A stretch of 64,000 bases of DNA from Peribacillus asahii. GTDB taxonomy: Bacteria; Bacillota; Bacilli; Bacillales; DSM-1321. The notes below the pieces were generated by a model, which saw nothing but the letters and a program-made list of their open reading frames with translations, made no database searches and was not told where the DNA came from. Position numbers and translations under genes: made by a program. Location: positions 1 through 64,000 of the forward strand of contig NZ_QWVS01000028.1 of assembly GCF_003570725.1 (NCBI RefSeq), written 5' to 3'. Positions 45,478 to 55,601 of this stretch are shown here, in pieces; position 1 is the first letter of the stretch, and each line of letters begins with the position of its first letter.

Positions 45478-45756
45478 AACATTCCCCTTTTCGATTTATG
45501 ATTATGAGAGACAGCAAAAAACCTCCCATCCGTTATTTTTGGATAGGAGGTCGTCTAAAACCATGGAAAAAGACGTAGTACATCATGTACTACAACTTCG
45601 ATGATTTTTTAAAAGTACAGACTAATCCCATTCAAAAATAACTTCGTATTGTATAACGAATCTATTCTTTAAAACAGGATTAGTTAATCATCGCCCTATG
45701 GTCACCCTTTCGATTTATGATGTACCTATGTTACATTGTTTTTTCTTCTTTTTCAA
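45478..45756 (-). promoter_or_regulatory. Attenuator leader with short reading frame before the MFS exporter
   Basis: Promoter: TTGAAA (45751-45756), 17-base spacer, TAACAT (45728-45733). A leader frame ATG-ATT-AAC-TAA (45680-45691) follows AAAGGGTGA. Its end contains ACTAATCC, which can pair with GGATTAGT encoded at 45621-45628. A further hairpin lies at 45575-45593. The stretch TCATAAATCGAAAAGGGG before the gene also occurs at the leader start (45705-45721), as a repeated initiation region. Confidence 0.65.
45515..45551 (-). terminator. Attenuator terminator before the MFS exporter
   Basis: On the minus strand CCTCCTATCC and GGATGGGAGGTTTTTTG form a 10-bp stem (one G-U) and T run, about 40 bases before the start codon. 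Its place inside the leader, not after a gene, marks it as an attenuator. Confidence 0.85.
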
Positions 45757-45787
45757 TACATTTTTTCATTAAATTACCAATAAAATT

Positions 45788-46279
45788 TTACACTTCCGGA
45801 GTATTCGTTGGCTTTGCATATCCTTTCTCATATTGCTGATCAATCGCCCCTCGTATTTCTTTTACCTTTTTTCCGTTGTTAAAATCAACTACTGCCTGAG
45901 CGGCAATTTCTAAACAGACACCACATTTAGTCCCATGGTCATCCCAGACAACCGCTCCGCTTTCTTTGTTTTCAAACACAAAACAGTCATAATTGTTTTT
46001 GTGATTGGCCGATTCTCCGCATCCACAGTAACAAGGAATTTGTTCTAATAGCTTTTGATGTTTAGCAGCAGCTACATAGATTGTCTGCATATCTTCTGAT
46101 TTATCTGCTAGAAATTCAGGGATTTGTTCGATCCCGCTTGTTTCTTCACGAATATCACCTGAATCTGTATGTTCCGTATGATTTGAATGATTATCATGAC
46201 TTTCTTCTTTACTAGAACAAGCTCCAAGTAATAAGGTGGAACAAATTCCTAATGTTAGCATTGCTTTTCTCCATCTCAT
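45788..46279 (-). CDS. PCYCGC-motif lipoprotein
   Basis: About 163 residues with signal peptide and lipobox LLGACSS, a His-rich linker (SHDNHSNHTEHTD) and the conserved core PCYCGCGES followed by DCFV and CGVCLEIA. The Cys-rich pattern defines the PCYCGC family, of unknown role, found on the outer membrane face of Bacillus. Metal or redox binding is a guess from the Cys and His. AGAGGTG points to the ATG-ATG at 46279/46282; a GTG further upstream overlaps it. Confidence 0.8.
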   Translation of the reverse strand: MRWRKAMLTLGICSTLLLGACSSKEESHDNHSNHTEHTDSGDIREETSGIEQIPEFLADKSEDMQTIYVAAAKHQKLLEQIPCYCGCGESANHKNNYDCFVFENKESGAVVWDDHGTKCGVCLEIAAQAVVDFNNGKKVKEIRGAIDQQYEKGYAKPTNTPEV

Positions 46280-46441
46280 CATATACACCTCTAGAAAAAT
46301 TTGGTTTTTCTTATTTTACTAGAAAAAGAGGTGTTTCTTCAAAGTTAATGTTTTCTTGAAGCGAATTTATCAACATTCAATTGATAGGATTCCTTTATCG
46401 AAAATGGGCACAGGAATGAATTTTGATTGCCTTCCATTCCT

Positions 46442-47149
46442 TCAATCCGCTCCTCTTGCTTTTCTCCCCAATTTCTTATTAACAAAATAAACAAGGTGAA
46501 TATTTTCTTTTATAAAAAAGTATTTATGAAAAGATTTCGCTAGTATCCAAATAAAAAGATAAGAAAAACCATACCAAACAATAGTCATGACAACAAGAAC
46601 TAAGGTTGGAGAAAGTCCCATTATGTATTGAGCAATAATATATCCTACAGGAACGGAAACACGGACCAATGTATATTGCCAAGCTGGTGTGTTCTTCTTT
46701 GGTCGTTTTTCAATCGAATCATATTTTTTATATTGCTGAAGAATAGAAAAATAGACTGTCGCGAGAAATAATACACACATCACAATATAATAGATGGGTG
46801 ATTGGATTCCACCTATATAGGAGTACTTTAGACCCATGAGAAAATAGCTAATGGCACCAACTACACCTAAATATCCACTAAATAATACAGAATCTAATTC
46901 TATATCTTCTACTTTCTTACACAAAAGCCAGATCGCCCATATACTTATTCCTGCTAATAAAGGTAAAATGACATACAGGAAAGCCTTCATATACGGAAAA
47001 AGCAAAGGGATAAGAACAAAAGCATCCAGCAATAAAAATGTACCACCTGCAATAACAAATTTAATCTGATAAACAGGTAAAGGCTGTAACTGGTCTTGAA
47101 TATGTTCTGGTAACTGATTAAATCTTTTATGTTGTGGTATTTTCAACAT
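46442..47149 (-). CDS. Five-to-six-span membrane protein, paralogue 2 (candidate immunity protein)
   Basis: A 235-residue membrane protein with about six segments. It has the same length as and clear similarity to the gene at 47559-48266: FLLLDAF, SPIYY, PAWQYTLV, SFHKYFFIK and the end KxRGxD are shared, while membrane segments have drifted. It lies last in the LXG toxin cassette. Tandem paralogues next to a membrane-acting toxin suggest immunity proteins of different specificity. A terminator at 47186-47212 lies upstream, so this copy may have its own promoter. Confidence 0.7.
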   Translation of the reverse strand: MLKIPQHKRFNQLPEHIQDQLQPLPVYQIKFVIAGGTFLLLDAFVLIPLLFPYMKAFLYVILPLLAGISIWAIWLLCKKVEDIELDSVLFSGYLGVVGAISYFLMGLKYSYIGGIQSPIYYIVMCVLFLATVYFSILQQYKKYDSIEKRPKKNTPAWQYTLVRVSVPVGYIIAQYIMGLSPTLVLVVMTIVWYGFSYLFIWILAKSFHKYFFIKENIHLVYFVNKKLGRKARGAD

Positions 47150-47185
47150 ATATAAACTACCTAATTTTTAAAGTATTATCAAAAT

Positions 47186-47212
47186 AAAAAGGCGAGTTGT
47201 AACTCACCTTTT
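47186..47212 (-). terminator. Terminator after the DUF4176-like gene
   Basis: On the minus strand AAAGGTGAGTT and AACTCGCCTTTTT form a stem and T run, 20 bases after the DUF4176-like gene. It divides the toxin cassette from paralogue 2. Confidence 0.8.
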
Positions 47213-47232
47213 CGTTTTATATCGAATGGATA

Positions 47233-47508
47233 CTATTGTTTAACCTGCTCCAATACAGTTTGGAATTCTTCCTCTTCTTCATTAGAAAAACCTTCAAAGA
47301 TGACTTCCGCGATATTAGCATGATTAAACACATACGTATACTCTGGTGATATATAGCCTTCTGGATAAGGGACAGCTAAATAATCATACATCGTTCCTTG
47401 TTCATTATCTTCCGTAATCAGAATTTGTTTTCTCCCATAAATCATTAACTTTATATTCCCACCTTCTAGTACTACAATCGAACCATTAGGTAATAATTTC
47501 TGCTTCAT
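47233..47508 (-). CDS. DUF4176-like small protein of the LXG locus
   Basis: A 91-residue soluble protein. The N-terminal pattern LPNGSIVVLEGGNIKLMIYGR matches the DUF4176 family, which recurs in type VII secretion toxin loci of Firmicutes. The C-terminus is acidic and coiled (NEEEEEFQTVLEQ). Its function is unknown; a role as toxin-specific adaptor or immunity helper is inferred. It sits between the two membrane paralogues. Confidence 0.7.
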   Translation of the reverse strand: MKQKLLPNGSIVVLEGGNIKLMIYGRKQILITEDNEQGTMYDYLAVPYPEGYISPEYTYVFNHANIAEVIFEGFSNEEEEEFQTVLEQVKQ

Positions 47509-47558
47509 GTTATATCCTCACTTTTTATTCACATTTTTCAACCTACATTTTCATTCTC

Positions 47559-48266
47559 TCAATCCAATCCTCTTACTTTCCGATACAGTTCTTTGTTGGC
47601 AAAGTACGCTACATGCATGTTTTTCTTAATAAAAAAATATTTATGAAACGACCTAGCCATTATAAAAATAAAAAAGATGCAAAAAACCCAATAGACCAAC
47701 ATCATAATCGAAAGGAGGATTGATTGAGAAAAGCTCATTACATATTGTGCCACAATATATCCTGCTGGTACTGATATACTTACCAAGGTATACTGCCAAG
47801 CCGGTGTTTTCTTCTCTGATTGTTTTTCCAAAGACGAATATTTTTTTATTTGTTGACGCACAAAAAAATAAATCAACACTGCATAAATCATAAACCAGAT
47901 TACATAATAAATTGGTGATGCAAATCCTAACATATACGAATACTTAAGAATTAACATAAAGTAACAAAATGATCCGATGATGCCTAAACCACCTATAAAT
48001 AAAAGGGATGCCATTTCGGTTTTTTCTGGTTTTCTAATCAGAAGCGCGATTGCCCAAATATTAATCATGGCCATTAAAGGAAATGTTACATAAAGAATCG
48101 GTTTGATAACCGGAAAAAGAAGTGGCATGATAATAAGAAAATCAAGAAGAAGGAAGGTATAAGCAAAAATCATTCCTTTAATTTGCACTGTAGAAAAAGG
48201 GGTTAATCCTTCCTGAATATGATCGGGTAAATCTCTTCGTTTTATATCTTTGCTGATTGTTAACAT
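47559..48266 (-). CDS. Five-to-six-span membrane protein, paralogue 1 (candidate immunity protein)
   Basis: A 235-residue membrane protein with about six segments, 27 bases after the LXG toxin gene. Key phrases FLLLDFL, SPIYYVIWF, PAWQYTLVSISVPAG and SFHKYFFIKK are shared with the copy at 46442-47149. The LXG toxin ends in glycine-rich membrane segments, so a membrane immunity protein is expected directly behind it. That makes this copy the most likely cognate one. No enzyme motif is seen. Confidence 0.72.
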   Translation of the reverse strand: MLTISKDIKRRDLPDHIQEGLTPFSTVQIKGMIFAYTFLLLDFLIIMPLLFPVIKPILYVTFPLMAMINIWAIALLIRKPEKTEMASLLFIGGLGIIGSFCYFMLILKYSYMLGFASPIYYVIWFMIYAVLIYFFVRQQIKKYSSLEKQSEKKTPAWQYTLVSISVPAGYIVAQYVMSFSQSILLSIMMLVYWVFCIFFIFIMARSFHKYFFIKKNMHVAYFANKELYRKVRGLD

Positions 48267-48293
48267 GTACTAAATCACCTATTTTCCATTCTA

Positions 48294-49628
48294 TTACTTC
48301 AGCCACCCTGCAACTGTTTTGATTCCCTTTTGAACCCCATCTTTTAAACTATCAGAAACGTTCTTTTCATCTTTTCCAATCTTAATTCCGTCCAACACAT
48401 AGGTACTAGCTATAGAAAATCCAAATCCTATTACAGCTGCTCCAAGTAAAGGAACACCGCCTGCGACAACTGCGGAAACAACTACAGCACCGCCAGCTAA
48501 TGTCGCAGCCCCAATACCTGCATCCACAACTGCATCTCCAACAATTTTCTCGGCAGAAGCATTCACCTGAACATTATTCACAACATTCTCTCCCGTTGAT
48601 AAGACAATCCCTATGATTCCTGACTTACTCATAAACGTACTTTTCACGGCAGCCGAAGGTCGCACATGCTCAGCAATTTTTAATTTATGACCATTCCCTA
48701 ATTTAACCTGAGAATCAATATAGCTATTTTTATAATCTTTACCGGACATATCTAGATGCTTTCCATTTATAACTTTAAAACCACTATCATACTTTTCGAT
48801 GCCCACTCCATGTTTTTTCACCTTATAAGCGGTTTCTGCAAATGCTTGGATTTCTGAAACCGTTCCAAATGTAGCCCCTTTGGAAGCAAAAGGTGCTGTA
48901 GCATCCCATACGACATGTTCCCCAAAAGGTGTAGATAGAGCGTTCCAGTCTACTTTTTCCATTTCTTTCTTCATATCACGATAACTGTCCATTTTTTCTA
49001 ATTGCTTGCTATTGAAGCTGTCGATGGAGATTTTTCCACTCTTAAACTTCGATTCTAGTTCTTTTACATATGCAATGAGAAGCTTCAGTTCTTCTTCTAC
49101 TTCCTTCAGCGCTTTTGTTTGTTCTTCATCAAATGTGTTCAAGTTCTCAATCGTTTTTTCTATTTTCTTTTGTGAATCTTCAACTCCGATGATGACGTTA
49201 TCATCACGCAGTTGAGGCAGGTTCACAATATCATCTACTCTTGCTGTTAGTGTATTGACTTCATCTACCAAATCAATCGTTATATTTTTAACTTTTCGTA
49301 AACCCTGCTTCAATTCACCGTCCAAAAAACTTTCTCGAACGAACCCTTTTTTATTTGGTTCTACTGTCGAATAGGCCTCATCCGCTTCTTTCAGGACACG
49401 GCGGTATTTTTTCAGAAACTCGCTGTAATAGAGTAAAAAGGGGACATGACAATCTTGATAAAAGGATTTAATCGCTTCCGCACCTTTTCCACTAAAAGCC
49501 TCACCTAAGCTAATCACGTCATTCACATCTTTTGATAATTGCGTGATGTTTTCTTGTTGGTCATCTATCCCTTTGACTGTTGCCTCCATTCCACTAACCA
49601 ATGACTCCACATCTAATACTTTCATCAA
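48294..49628 (-). CDS. LXG-domain polymorphic toxin, glycine-rich membrane C-terminus
   Basis: A 444-residue protein. The N-terminal half (about 1-215) is the LXG domain: long helices with VLDVESLVSGM at the start and heptad-like coils, used for type VII (T7SSb) export. The middle (about 225-345) is a small polar segment. The C-terminus (about 355-430) is rich in Gly/Ala/Val, with two long hydrophobic stretches (AGGAVVVSAVVAGGVPLLG). No nuclease or NADase motif is present. A pore-forming or depolarising toxin is likely, similar in plan to TelE. Start and stop overlap neighbours (ATGA). Confidence 0.85.
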   Translation of the reverse strand: MMKVLDVESLVSGMEATVKGIDDQQENITQLSKDVNDVISLGEAFSGKGAEAIKSFYQDCHVPFLLYYSEFLKKYRRVLKEADEAYSTVEPNKKGFVRESFLDGELKQGLRKVKNITIDLVDEVNTLTARVDDIVNLPQLRDDNVIIGVEDSQKKIEKTIENLNTFDEEQTKALKEVEEELKLLIAYVKELESKFKSGKISIDSFNSKQLEKMDSYRDMKKEMEKVDWNALSTPFGEHVVWDATAPFASKGATFGTVSEIQAFAETAYKVKKHGVGIEKYDSGFKVINGKHLDMSGKDYKNSYIDSQVKLGNGHKLKIAEHVRPSAAVKSTFMSKSGIIGIVLSTGENVVNNVQVNASAEKIVGDAVVDAGIGAATLAGGAVVVSAVVAGGVPLLGAAVIGFGFSIASTYVLDGIKIGKDEKNVSDSLKDGVQKGIKTVAGWLK

Positions 49629-49915
49629 GCATGACCCCTTTTGATACTCGCTGAAATGGCCTCATCCGTTTCTTTCATCGTTTCCACCGACGATTGAGTA
49701 GCTTCGATATTTGCCAGTAAAAGAGCTTGATAGCTTTGAGCCAATGTCACCAAATCCTTATTGATATCGATGATCTTTGTTACAGCATTTAATTCATTGC
49801 TGCCCTCAATAGATGGTGCTGTAAGCCCAATAAGACCAGTTGATGTTTTTACCTTATTCAGTGCTTTTTCCACTTCATCATAACGAATTTTGATTTCCTT
49901 ACTCACCTGCGTCAC
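49625..49915 (-). CDS. YwqI-like LXG partner protein
   Basis: A 96-residue helical protein of the DUF5344/YwqI type, with coiled helices and no signal peptide. In LXG loci, such small WXG100-like proteins bind the toxin N-terminus and guide export by the T7SSb machine. It overlaps the YwqH-like gene and the toxin gene by four bases each (ATGA), so all three are made in step. Confidence 0.8.
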   Translation of the reverse strand: MTQVSKEIKIRYDEVEKALNKVKTSTGLIGLTAPSIEGSNELNAVTKIIDINKDLVTLAQSYQALLLANIEATQSSVETMKETDEAISASIKRGHA

Positions 49916-50304
49916 TTCCCTCGTAAGGCCTTAGCTTCTTTTTCTTCCAGATCCGCTGCCTCTGCTGCGGCAATCGCGCTATGTAAATCACTAATTTTCT
50001 CCAACAAACTTTCTATCTTTGTCTGAATCATCAAGAAAAGTTGTGGAAATTGCTCATCTAAAATTTGTTTATAAGAATCATACACTTCCTTATTTCGAAA
50101 TTCATCAAAATCACTGGCTATGTCCCCTTTCCAAGCATCAGCAGCTAAACTCGGCTCTAAACAAACCGCCGAATTTAAGACAAAATCACTAAACAGTTGT
50201 TCTAGCTCTGGGATTATTTCCTGTAATCGTCGAAGCTCCTCCTGCTTTTTAGCAAGTTTACTATATAAGGAGGAAAGCGAAGAATCGAACACGGCATCAA
50301 GCAC
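49912..50304 (-). CDS. YwqH-like (DUF5082) LXG partner protein
   Basis: A 130-residue coiled-coil protein of the DUF5082/YwqH type (LYSKLAKKQEELRRLQEII). It is the first gene of the cassette and probably a targeting factor for the toxin together with the YwqI-like protein. The start is GTG, preceded by a TAGGTGAG-type site. No T7SS core gene (YukE, EssB, EssC-like) is in the window, so export must rely on genes elsewhere. Confidence 0.78.
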   Translation of the reverse strand: MLDAVFDSSLSSLYSKLAKKQEELRRLQEIIPELEQLFSDFVLNSAVCLEPSLAADAWKGDIASDFDEFRNKEVYDSYKQILDEQFPQLFLMIQTKIESLLEKISDLHSAIAAAEAADLEEKEAKALRGK

Positions 50305-50512
50305 CTCACCTATTAAATCCTATAATTAATTTTTCTCACAAATCTATTAAATCATAAAAAATTTAGAAGTCTCAATGCCATTGCTGAAGGATATACCAAA
50401 AATGAGTCATATTCCCTATTAGAGTAAATTTTTTTTACAGGAATAAAGAACCAAGCTGTTTTTTTATAGAATCGGAAAATTGCTCCAAATCTATGAAACG
50501 ATTCATTATAAA

Positions 50513-50546
50513 AAAACAAGCTCCCTTCAAAAGAAAGAAGCTTGCT
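50513..50546 (-). terminator. Terminator of thiC
   Basis: On the minus strand CAAGCTTC and GAAGGGAGCTTGTTTTTTT pair with one small bulge. It lies just after the thiC stop. Confidence 0.8.
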
Positions 50547-50550
50547 GCTA

Positions 50551-52302
<1,752 letters not shown>

Positions 52303-52337
52303 TTAGTTACAGGACGAAATCCGATTCCCAAGCGGCA

Positions 52338-52374
52338 TGAAAAAACCGGACTCTGTATAAACAGAACCCGGTAG
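52338..52374 (-). terminator. Terminator of the TPP riboswitch
   Basis: On the minus strand ACCGGGTTCTG and CAGAGTCCGGTTTTTTC form the stem and T run between aptamer and thiC. It is the off-state structure of the riboswitch. Confidence 0.9.
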
Positions 52375-52419
52375 TAGTCAGTTTTTTAAACAGCATAAAG
52401 CCATTAAAAAAGCAGATAG

Positions 52420-52513
52420 CAACTTCCCCACGCTGGTATGAGCCAGATCAGGTCCTGAGGGTTAAGAAACTTTATCGTGTTTCTCTCTCAGCCCAACTTA
52501 TTGGACACCCCTA
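52420..52513 (-). promoter_or_regulatory. TPP riboswitch controlling thiC
   Basis: Read on the minus strand: AGGGGTGTCC at the start, GGGCTGAGA, ACCCTCAGGACCTGATCTGG and CATACCAGCGTGGGGAAG. These are the thi-box landmarks in order. Thiamine pyrophosphate binding would favour the downstream terminator. Confidence 0.97.
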
Positions 52514-52592
52514 GTATGAAAATATTAACTTTTCTACTACACTATAAAATAAACTTATAGACATGTAAAGAGAATATTGAAAATTTTGTCTA

Positions 52593-53483
52593 TTAAACCT
52601 TATTATCTAAAAACTGAACAATTTCATCACATAACAAATCCAGATTATCGATTAATAGAGAATGACCGCAATCCGGCAATTCTTTAAAAACTGCTCGACC
52701 ATGGAAATCCTCCATGATTTCATCAGCCATTTGTTTAGAAATGACTAAATCATCACTTCCTCGTAAAATAAGGACAGGTATTTGAATATCCTTTACTTGA
52801 TTTCTACCTTGAAGCAATCCATTATGTTGATCACTTATATTAAAAATATTTAAAGTATGATAGACTTCGGCAAGATTACGCTGTGTAAGCATATCGTCCA
52901 CATATTCCTCATACTTCTTGTCATTAGGCCGCTTCTTTGTATAAATTAAAGTATTCCATACAGACTTCAAAAAGTCTCGATTATTCGTATCATATGCTTG
53001 TTGCACAGCCATTGTTTTAGCATCATTTCTGACTTCTTCCTGAGTTTGCAGTCGTTTCGTCAAGTCCGGGCTTCCGAACATTGGATAGCCCCTTGTTGAG
53101 ACAGAGGCTAATAAAATTAATTGCTCGCATAACCCTGGGTAATCCGCACAAAACTGCATTGCAACTGCACCGCCAGTCGACCAGCCAATCATACTAAACT
53201 TGGACAGCTGTAACTGATCCACAAAAAGTTTGAGATCATCTGAAAAATCTTTGATGCTTTCAACCGGACGTATATACGTCGAATGACTGAAACCTCGTAA
53301 ATCCACAGCTAATATTTTATAAGAGGAAGGAATAACATCGATTAAAAGATCCCAATGCTTAGACGAGGTCATATTTCCATGAACAAGGAGTAACACTTTA
53401 TCTCCGCCTGCCCTTTCACGGTATCCTAATGTTTCTCCATTTGCTAAAGTTGTTCTTTTCAATTCCACTCCCACTTTATTCAT
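52593..53483 (-). CDS. Alpha/beta hydrolase, similar to intracellular PHB depolymerase PhaZ
   Basis: A 296-residue alpha/beta hydrolase with LLVHGNMTSSKHWD, nucleophile elbow GWSTGG (Ser102), acid Asp in LRGSDDLVI and His in PDCGHSLLID. The placing of GWSxG at Ser102 and the size agree with what I recall of the Bacillus thuringiensis intracellular poly-3-hydroxybutyrate depolymerase. Esterase action on other substrates remains possible. It follows the liv-type operon after a small gene, so it may be co-transcribed. The start has GAGGAG nine bases upstream. Confidence 0.6.
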   Translation of the reverse strand: MNKVGVELKRTTLANGETLGYRERAGGDKVLLLVHGNMTSSKHWDLLIDVIPSSYKILAVDLRGFSHSTYIRPVESIKDFSDDLKLFVDQLQLSKFSMIGWSTGGAVAMQFCADYPGLCEQLILLASVSTRGYPMFGSPDLTKRLQTQEEVRNDAKTMAVQQAYDTNNRDFLKSVWNTLIYTKKRPNDKKYEEYVDDMLTQRNLAEVYHTLNIFNISDQHNGLLQGRNQVKDIQIPVLILRGSDDLVISKQMADEIMEDFHGRAVFKELPDCGHSLLIDNLDLLCDEIVQFLDNKV

Positions 53484-53537
53484 TCACTTCATCTCCTCAT
53501 CTACTATTTGCTAAACATCCCCCTCGACTTCTTTTCT

Positions 53538-53717
53538 CTATCGTTTCGTAAGCGATTGTCTTACAAAATTTACGGCATCATCTAGATTTTCGAAGGTCAT
53601 TTCATCATCGTCTTGAATATGGGTCACTTTAATCCTCCACTGCTTCTCCTCTGTCCATATTTCCGTGTTTACGAGATGGAAGCGGAAGATAAATGAAACG
53701 ATTGTTTGCCCGCTCAT
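53538..53717 (-). CDS. Small protein of 59 residues, unknown
   Basis: A short gene starting one base after the livM-type stop, with GGAGGGGTGAG as ribosome binding site. The product begins MSGQTIVSFIFRFHLV and ends DAVNFVRQSLTKR. It has a beta-rich first half and an acidic loop (QDDDEMTFENLDD). It shows no membrane segment and no motif I know. The gene is tightly coupled to the transporter operon and precedes the PhaZ-like hydrolase, so it may be an operon-specific helper. Confidence 0.65.
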   Translation of the reverse strand: MSGQTIVSFIFRFHLVNTEIWTEEKQWRIKVTHIQDDDEMTFENLDDAVNFVRQSLTKR

Positions 53718-53718
53718 C

Positions 53719-54726
53719 TCACCCCTCCTTCACTATATTCTCTGAAGTCGATACATCTTCCTTCTTTTCTTTTTTTGAAACAAGTTTTCGGACACTACCG
53801 ACAATCCCATTTGGAAAGAACATTACTGCAAGGATATACACAATGCCAAACAAAATAAGCCAACGCTCAAAAATCCAATGCACCTTTGCAAGCCCTGTCA
53901 GCCAATGGTGAGCCAATTCAATAATAGCCGCCCCTAGAACAGGACCAATTAATGTACCCACTCCACCAATAATCGTCATTAATAAAGCATCAAGCGTAAT
54001 GTCCATCGTAAATACACTCGTATTGACAAACCGCAGCGATAAAGCATATAAAGAACCACTTAAACTCGCAATTCCGCCAGCTACGATACTAGCAATGATT
54101 TTATAATGCAAAACTTGATAGCCAAGCGATTCTGCCCGTTGTTCATTATCCTTAATAGCTAGCAATATTCTTCCTAATGGAGACTGAATAAATCGTTTTA
54201 ATCCGAAATAGACAATGACCATTAGCACAAGACAAACAAGATAAAAGTGAAGTCGATCATGGAAAAACTCAGGAACTTGAAACGTAAATCCATCATTTCC
54301 GTACGTAAGGGTCCGCCATTTTTCTGCAGCGACAAGAAATAAACCAGCAAGAGCCAGCGTCAACATCGCATAATAATGACTTTTTAAACGAAGCGTCATC
54401 AACCCTACAACAAAACTGATAATTAGAGAAAACAAAACACCCAAACTAATCGCTCCAGTAACAAGAAGCATCGTTGGTTCATGATGCTTTAACATTACAC
54501 TGACACAGTAAGCTCCAATGCCAAAAAACATTGCATGCCCAAAAGAAACAATGCCGGTAAAACCAAGTAAAATATCATAACTCATCGCAAAAATCGCAAA
54601 GATAAAAATTTGTGTAAAAAGGATTAACATGCTTCGATCTTCATAAATAAATGGAAATACGAACAAAGCGATACCTATAATCAAAAATAACAAAGACTCT
54701 TTATCAGTAAATCTGTTCCTTCTCAC
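53719..54726 (-). CDS. livM: Branched-chain-type ABC transporter permease (LivM)
   Basis: A 335-residue permease with about nine membrane segments and the LivM signature region ALRDNEQRAESLGY-like (here AIKDNEQRAESLGYQ) and GGIASLSGSLYAL. It forms the membrane channel with the LivH-type protein. Four bases separate it from that gene. Substrates of HAAT-family transporters include branched-chain amino acids, urea, amides and some carboxylates, so the Liv label is structural. Confidence 0.88.
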   Translation of the reverse strand: MRRNRFTDKESLLFLIIGIALFVFPFIYEDRSMLILFTQIFIFAIFAMSYDILLGFTGIVSFGHAMFFGIGAYCVSVMLKHHEPTMLLVTGAISLGVLFSLIISFVVGLMTLRLKSHYYAMLTLALAGLFLVAAEKWRTLTYGNDGFTFQVPEFFHDRLHFYLVCLVLMVIVYFGLKRFIQSPLGRILLAIKDNEQRAESLGYQVLHYKIIASIVAGGIASLSGSLYALSLRFVNTSVFTMDITLDALLMTIIGGVGTLIGPVLGAAIIELAHHWLTGLAKVHWIFERWLILFGIVYILAVMFFPNGIVGSVRKLVSKKEKKEDVSTSENIVKEG

Positions 54727-54730
54727 CTCA

Positions 54731-55591
54731 TCACCCCTTTAGCGCAAATAATCCTTGCGGCCTAAATAGTAAAACAACAGCCATAATCAGCATATTAACG
54801 GCTAGCGAAAGCTCAGGGACATAATAAGCCATAAAGGAACCAATAATTCCAACAAGCGTAGCTGCTAAGATTGAACCCGTAATATTTCCCATCCCGCCAA
54901 TGACAACAACGATAAAAGCGAGAATCGCATATTCCATCCCCATATTTCCATGAATCACTCCCGCATATGGAGCAATCAACATGCCACTTAATGCTGCCAT
55001 AGCCGCTCCAGCCATAAACACATATAAAAAAATCCGCTTAATATTAATACCTAATGACTGAACCATTTCTTTATTAATTACTCCTGCACGTACAATCAGC
55101 CCAATCTTCGTATGTTTTAACATATAATAAATCAAGCCATACATAAGGAGGCCGACCACAATAATAAAGGCTCGATATTTAATAATTAAAATATTCCCGA
55201 TTTCCCAGCTTCCTGTTAAATAAGCTGGAGGTGTAACGGCAATTTGATTAGGTCCCCAGATTACTTTCAACAATTCCGAGAGAACAATCATAAAACCGAG
55301 TGTAATCAATATTTGCTGAACATGATTTCCATACACAGGCTGAATAATCCACTTTTCCGTTATAAAACCGAGAAGGATACCTATGAAAATAGCTCCTATT
55401 ATTCCTGCTATAAAACTATTTGTTAATAGATACAGCCAGACACCGGCATATGATCCCCAAGCAAAAAGGCCCCCATGAGCAAAATTCAAAACACTCATTA
55501 AACCGAAAATTAATGTTAAACCTGCAGCTAGAAGGAAAATTAACATTCCTGTTGCAAGACCATTAATCGTTAAATTAATGAATAGCTCCAT
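54731..55591 (-). CDS. livH: Branched-chain-type ABC transporter permease (LivH)
   Basis: A 286-residue permease with about eight membrane segments. Signatures are LTLIFGLMSVLNFAHG at the N-terminus and VVIGGMGNITGSILAA near the C-terminus, both typical of LivH. It is paired with LivM and lies ten bases after the LivF-type ATPase gene. The ATG has an AGGGGG-type site before it. Confidence 0.9.
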   Translation of the reverse strand: MELFINLTINGLATGMLIFLLAAGLTLIFGLMSVLNFAHGGLFAWGSYAGVWLYLLTNSFIAGIIGAIFIGILLGFITEKWIIQPVYGNHVQQILITLGFMIVLSELLKVIWGPNQIAVTPPAYLTGSWEIGNILIIKYRAFIIVVGLLMYGLIYYMLKHTKIGLIVRAGVINKEMVQSLGINIKRIFLYVFMAGAAMAALSGMLIAPYAGVIHGNMGMEYAILAFIVVVIGGMGNITGSILAATLVGIIGSFMAYYVPELSLAVNMLIMAVVLLFRPQGLFALKG

Positions 55592-55601
55592 ATTATGCCC
55601 C

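Noticed and set aside
46442-50304. A complete type VII secretion system
   Set aside because: Only effector, partner and candidate immunity genes are present; no EssB, EssC or YukE-type core gene occurs in the window.
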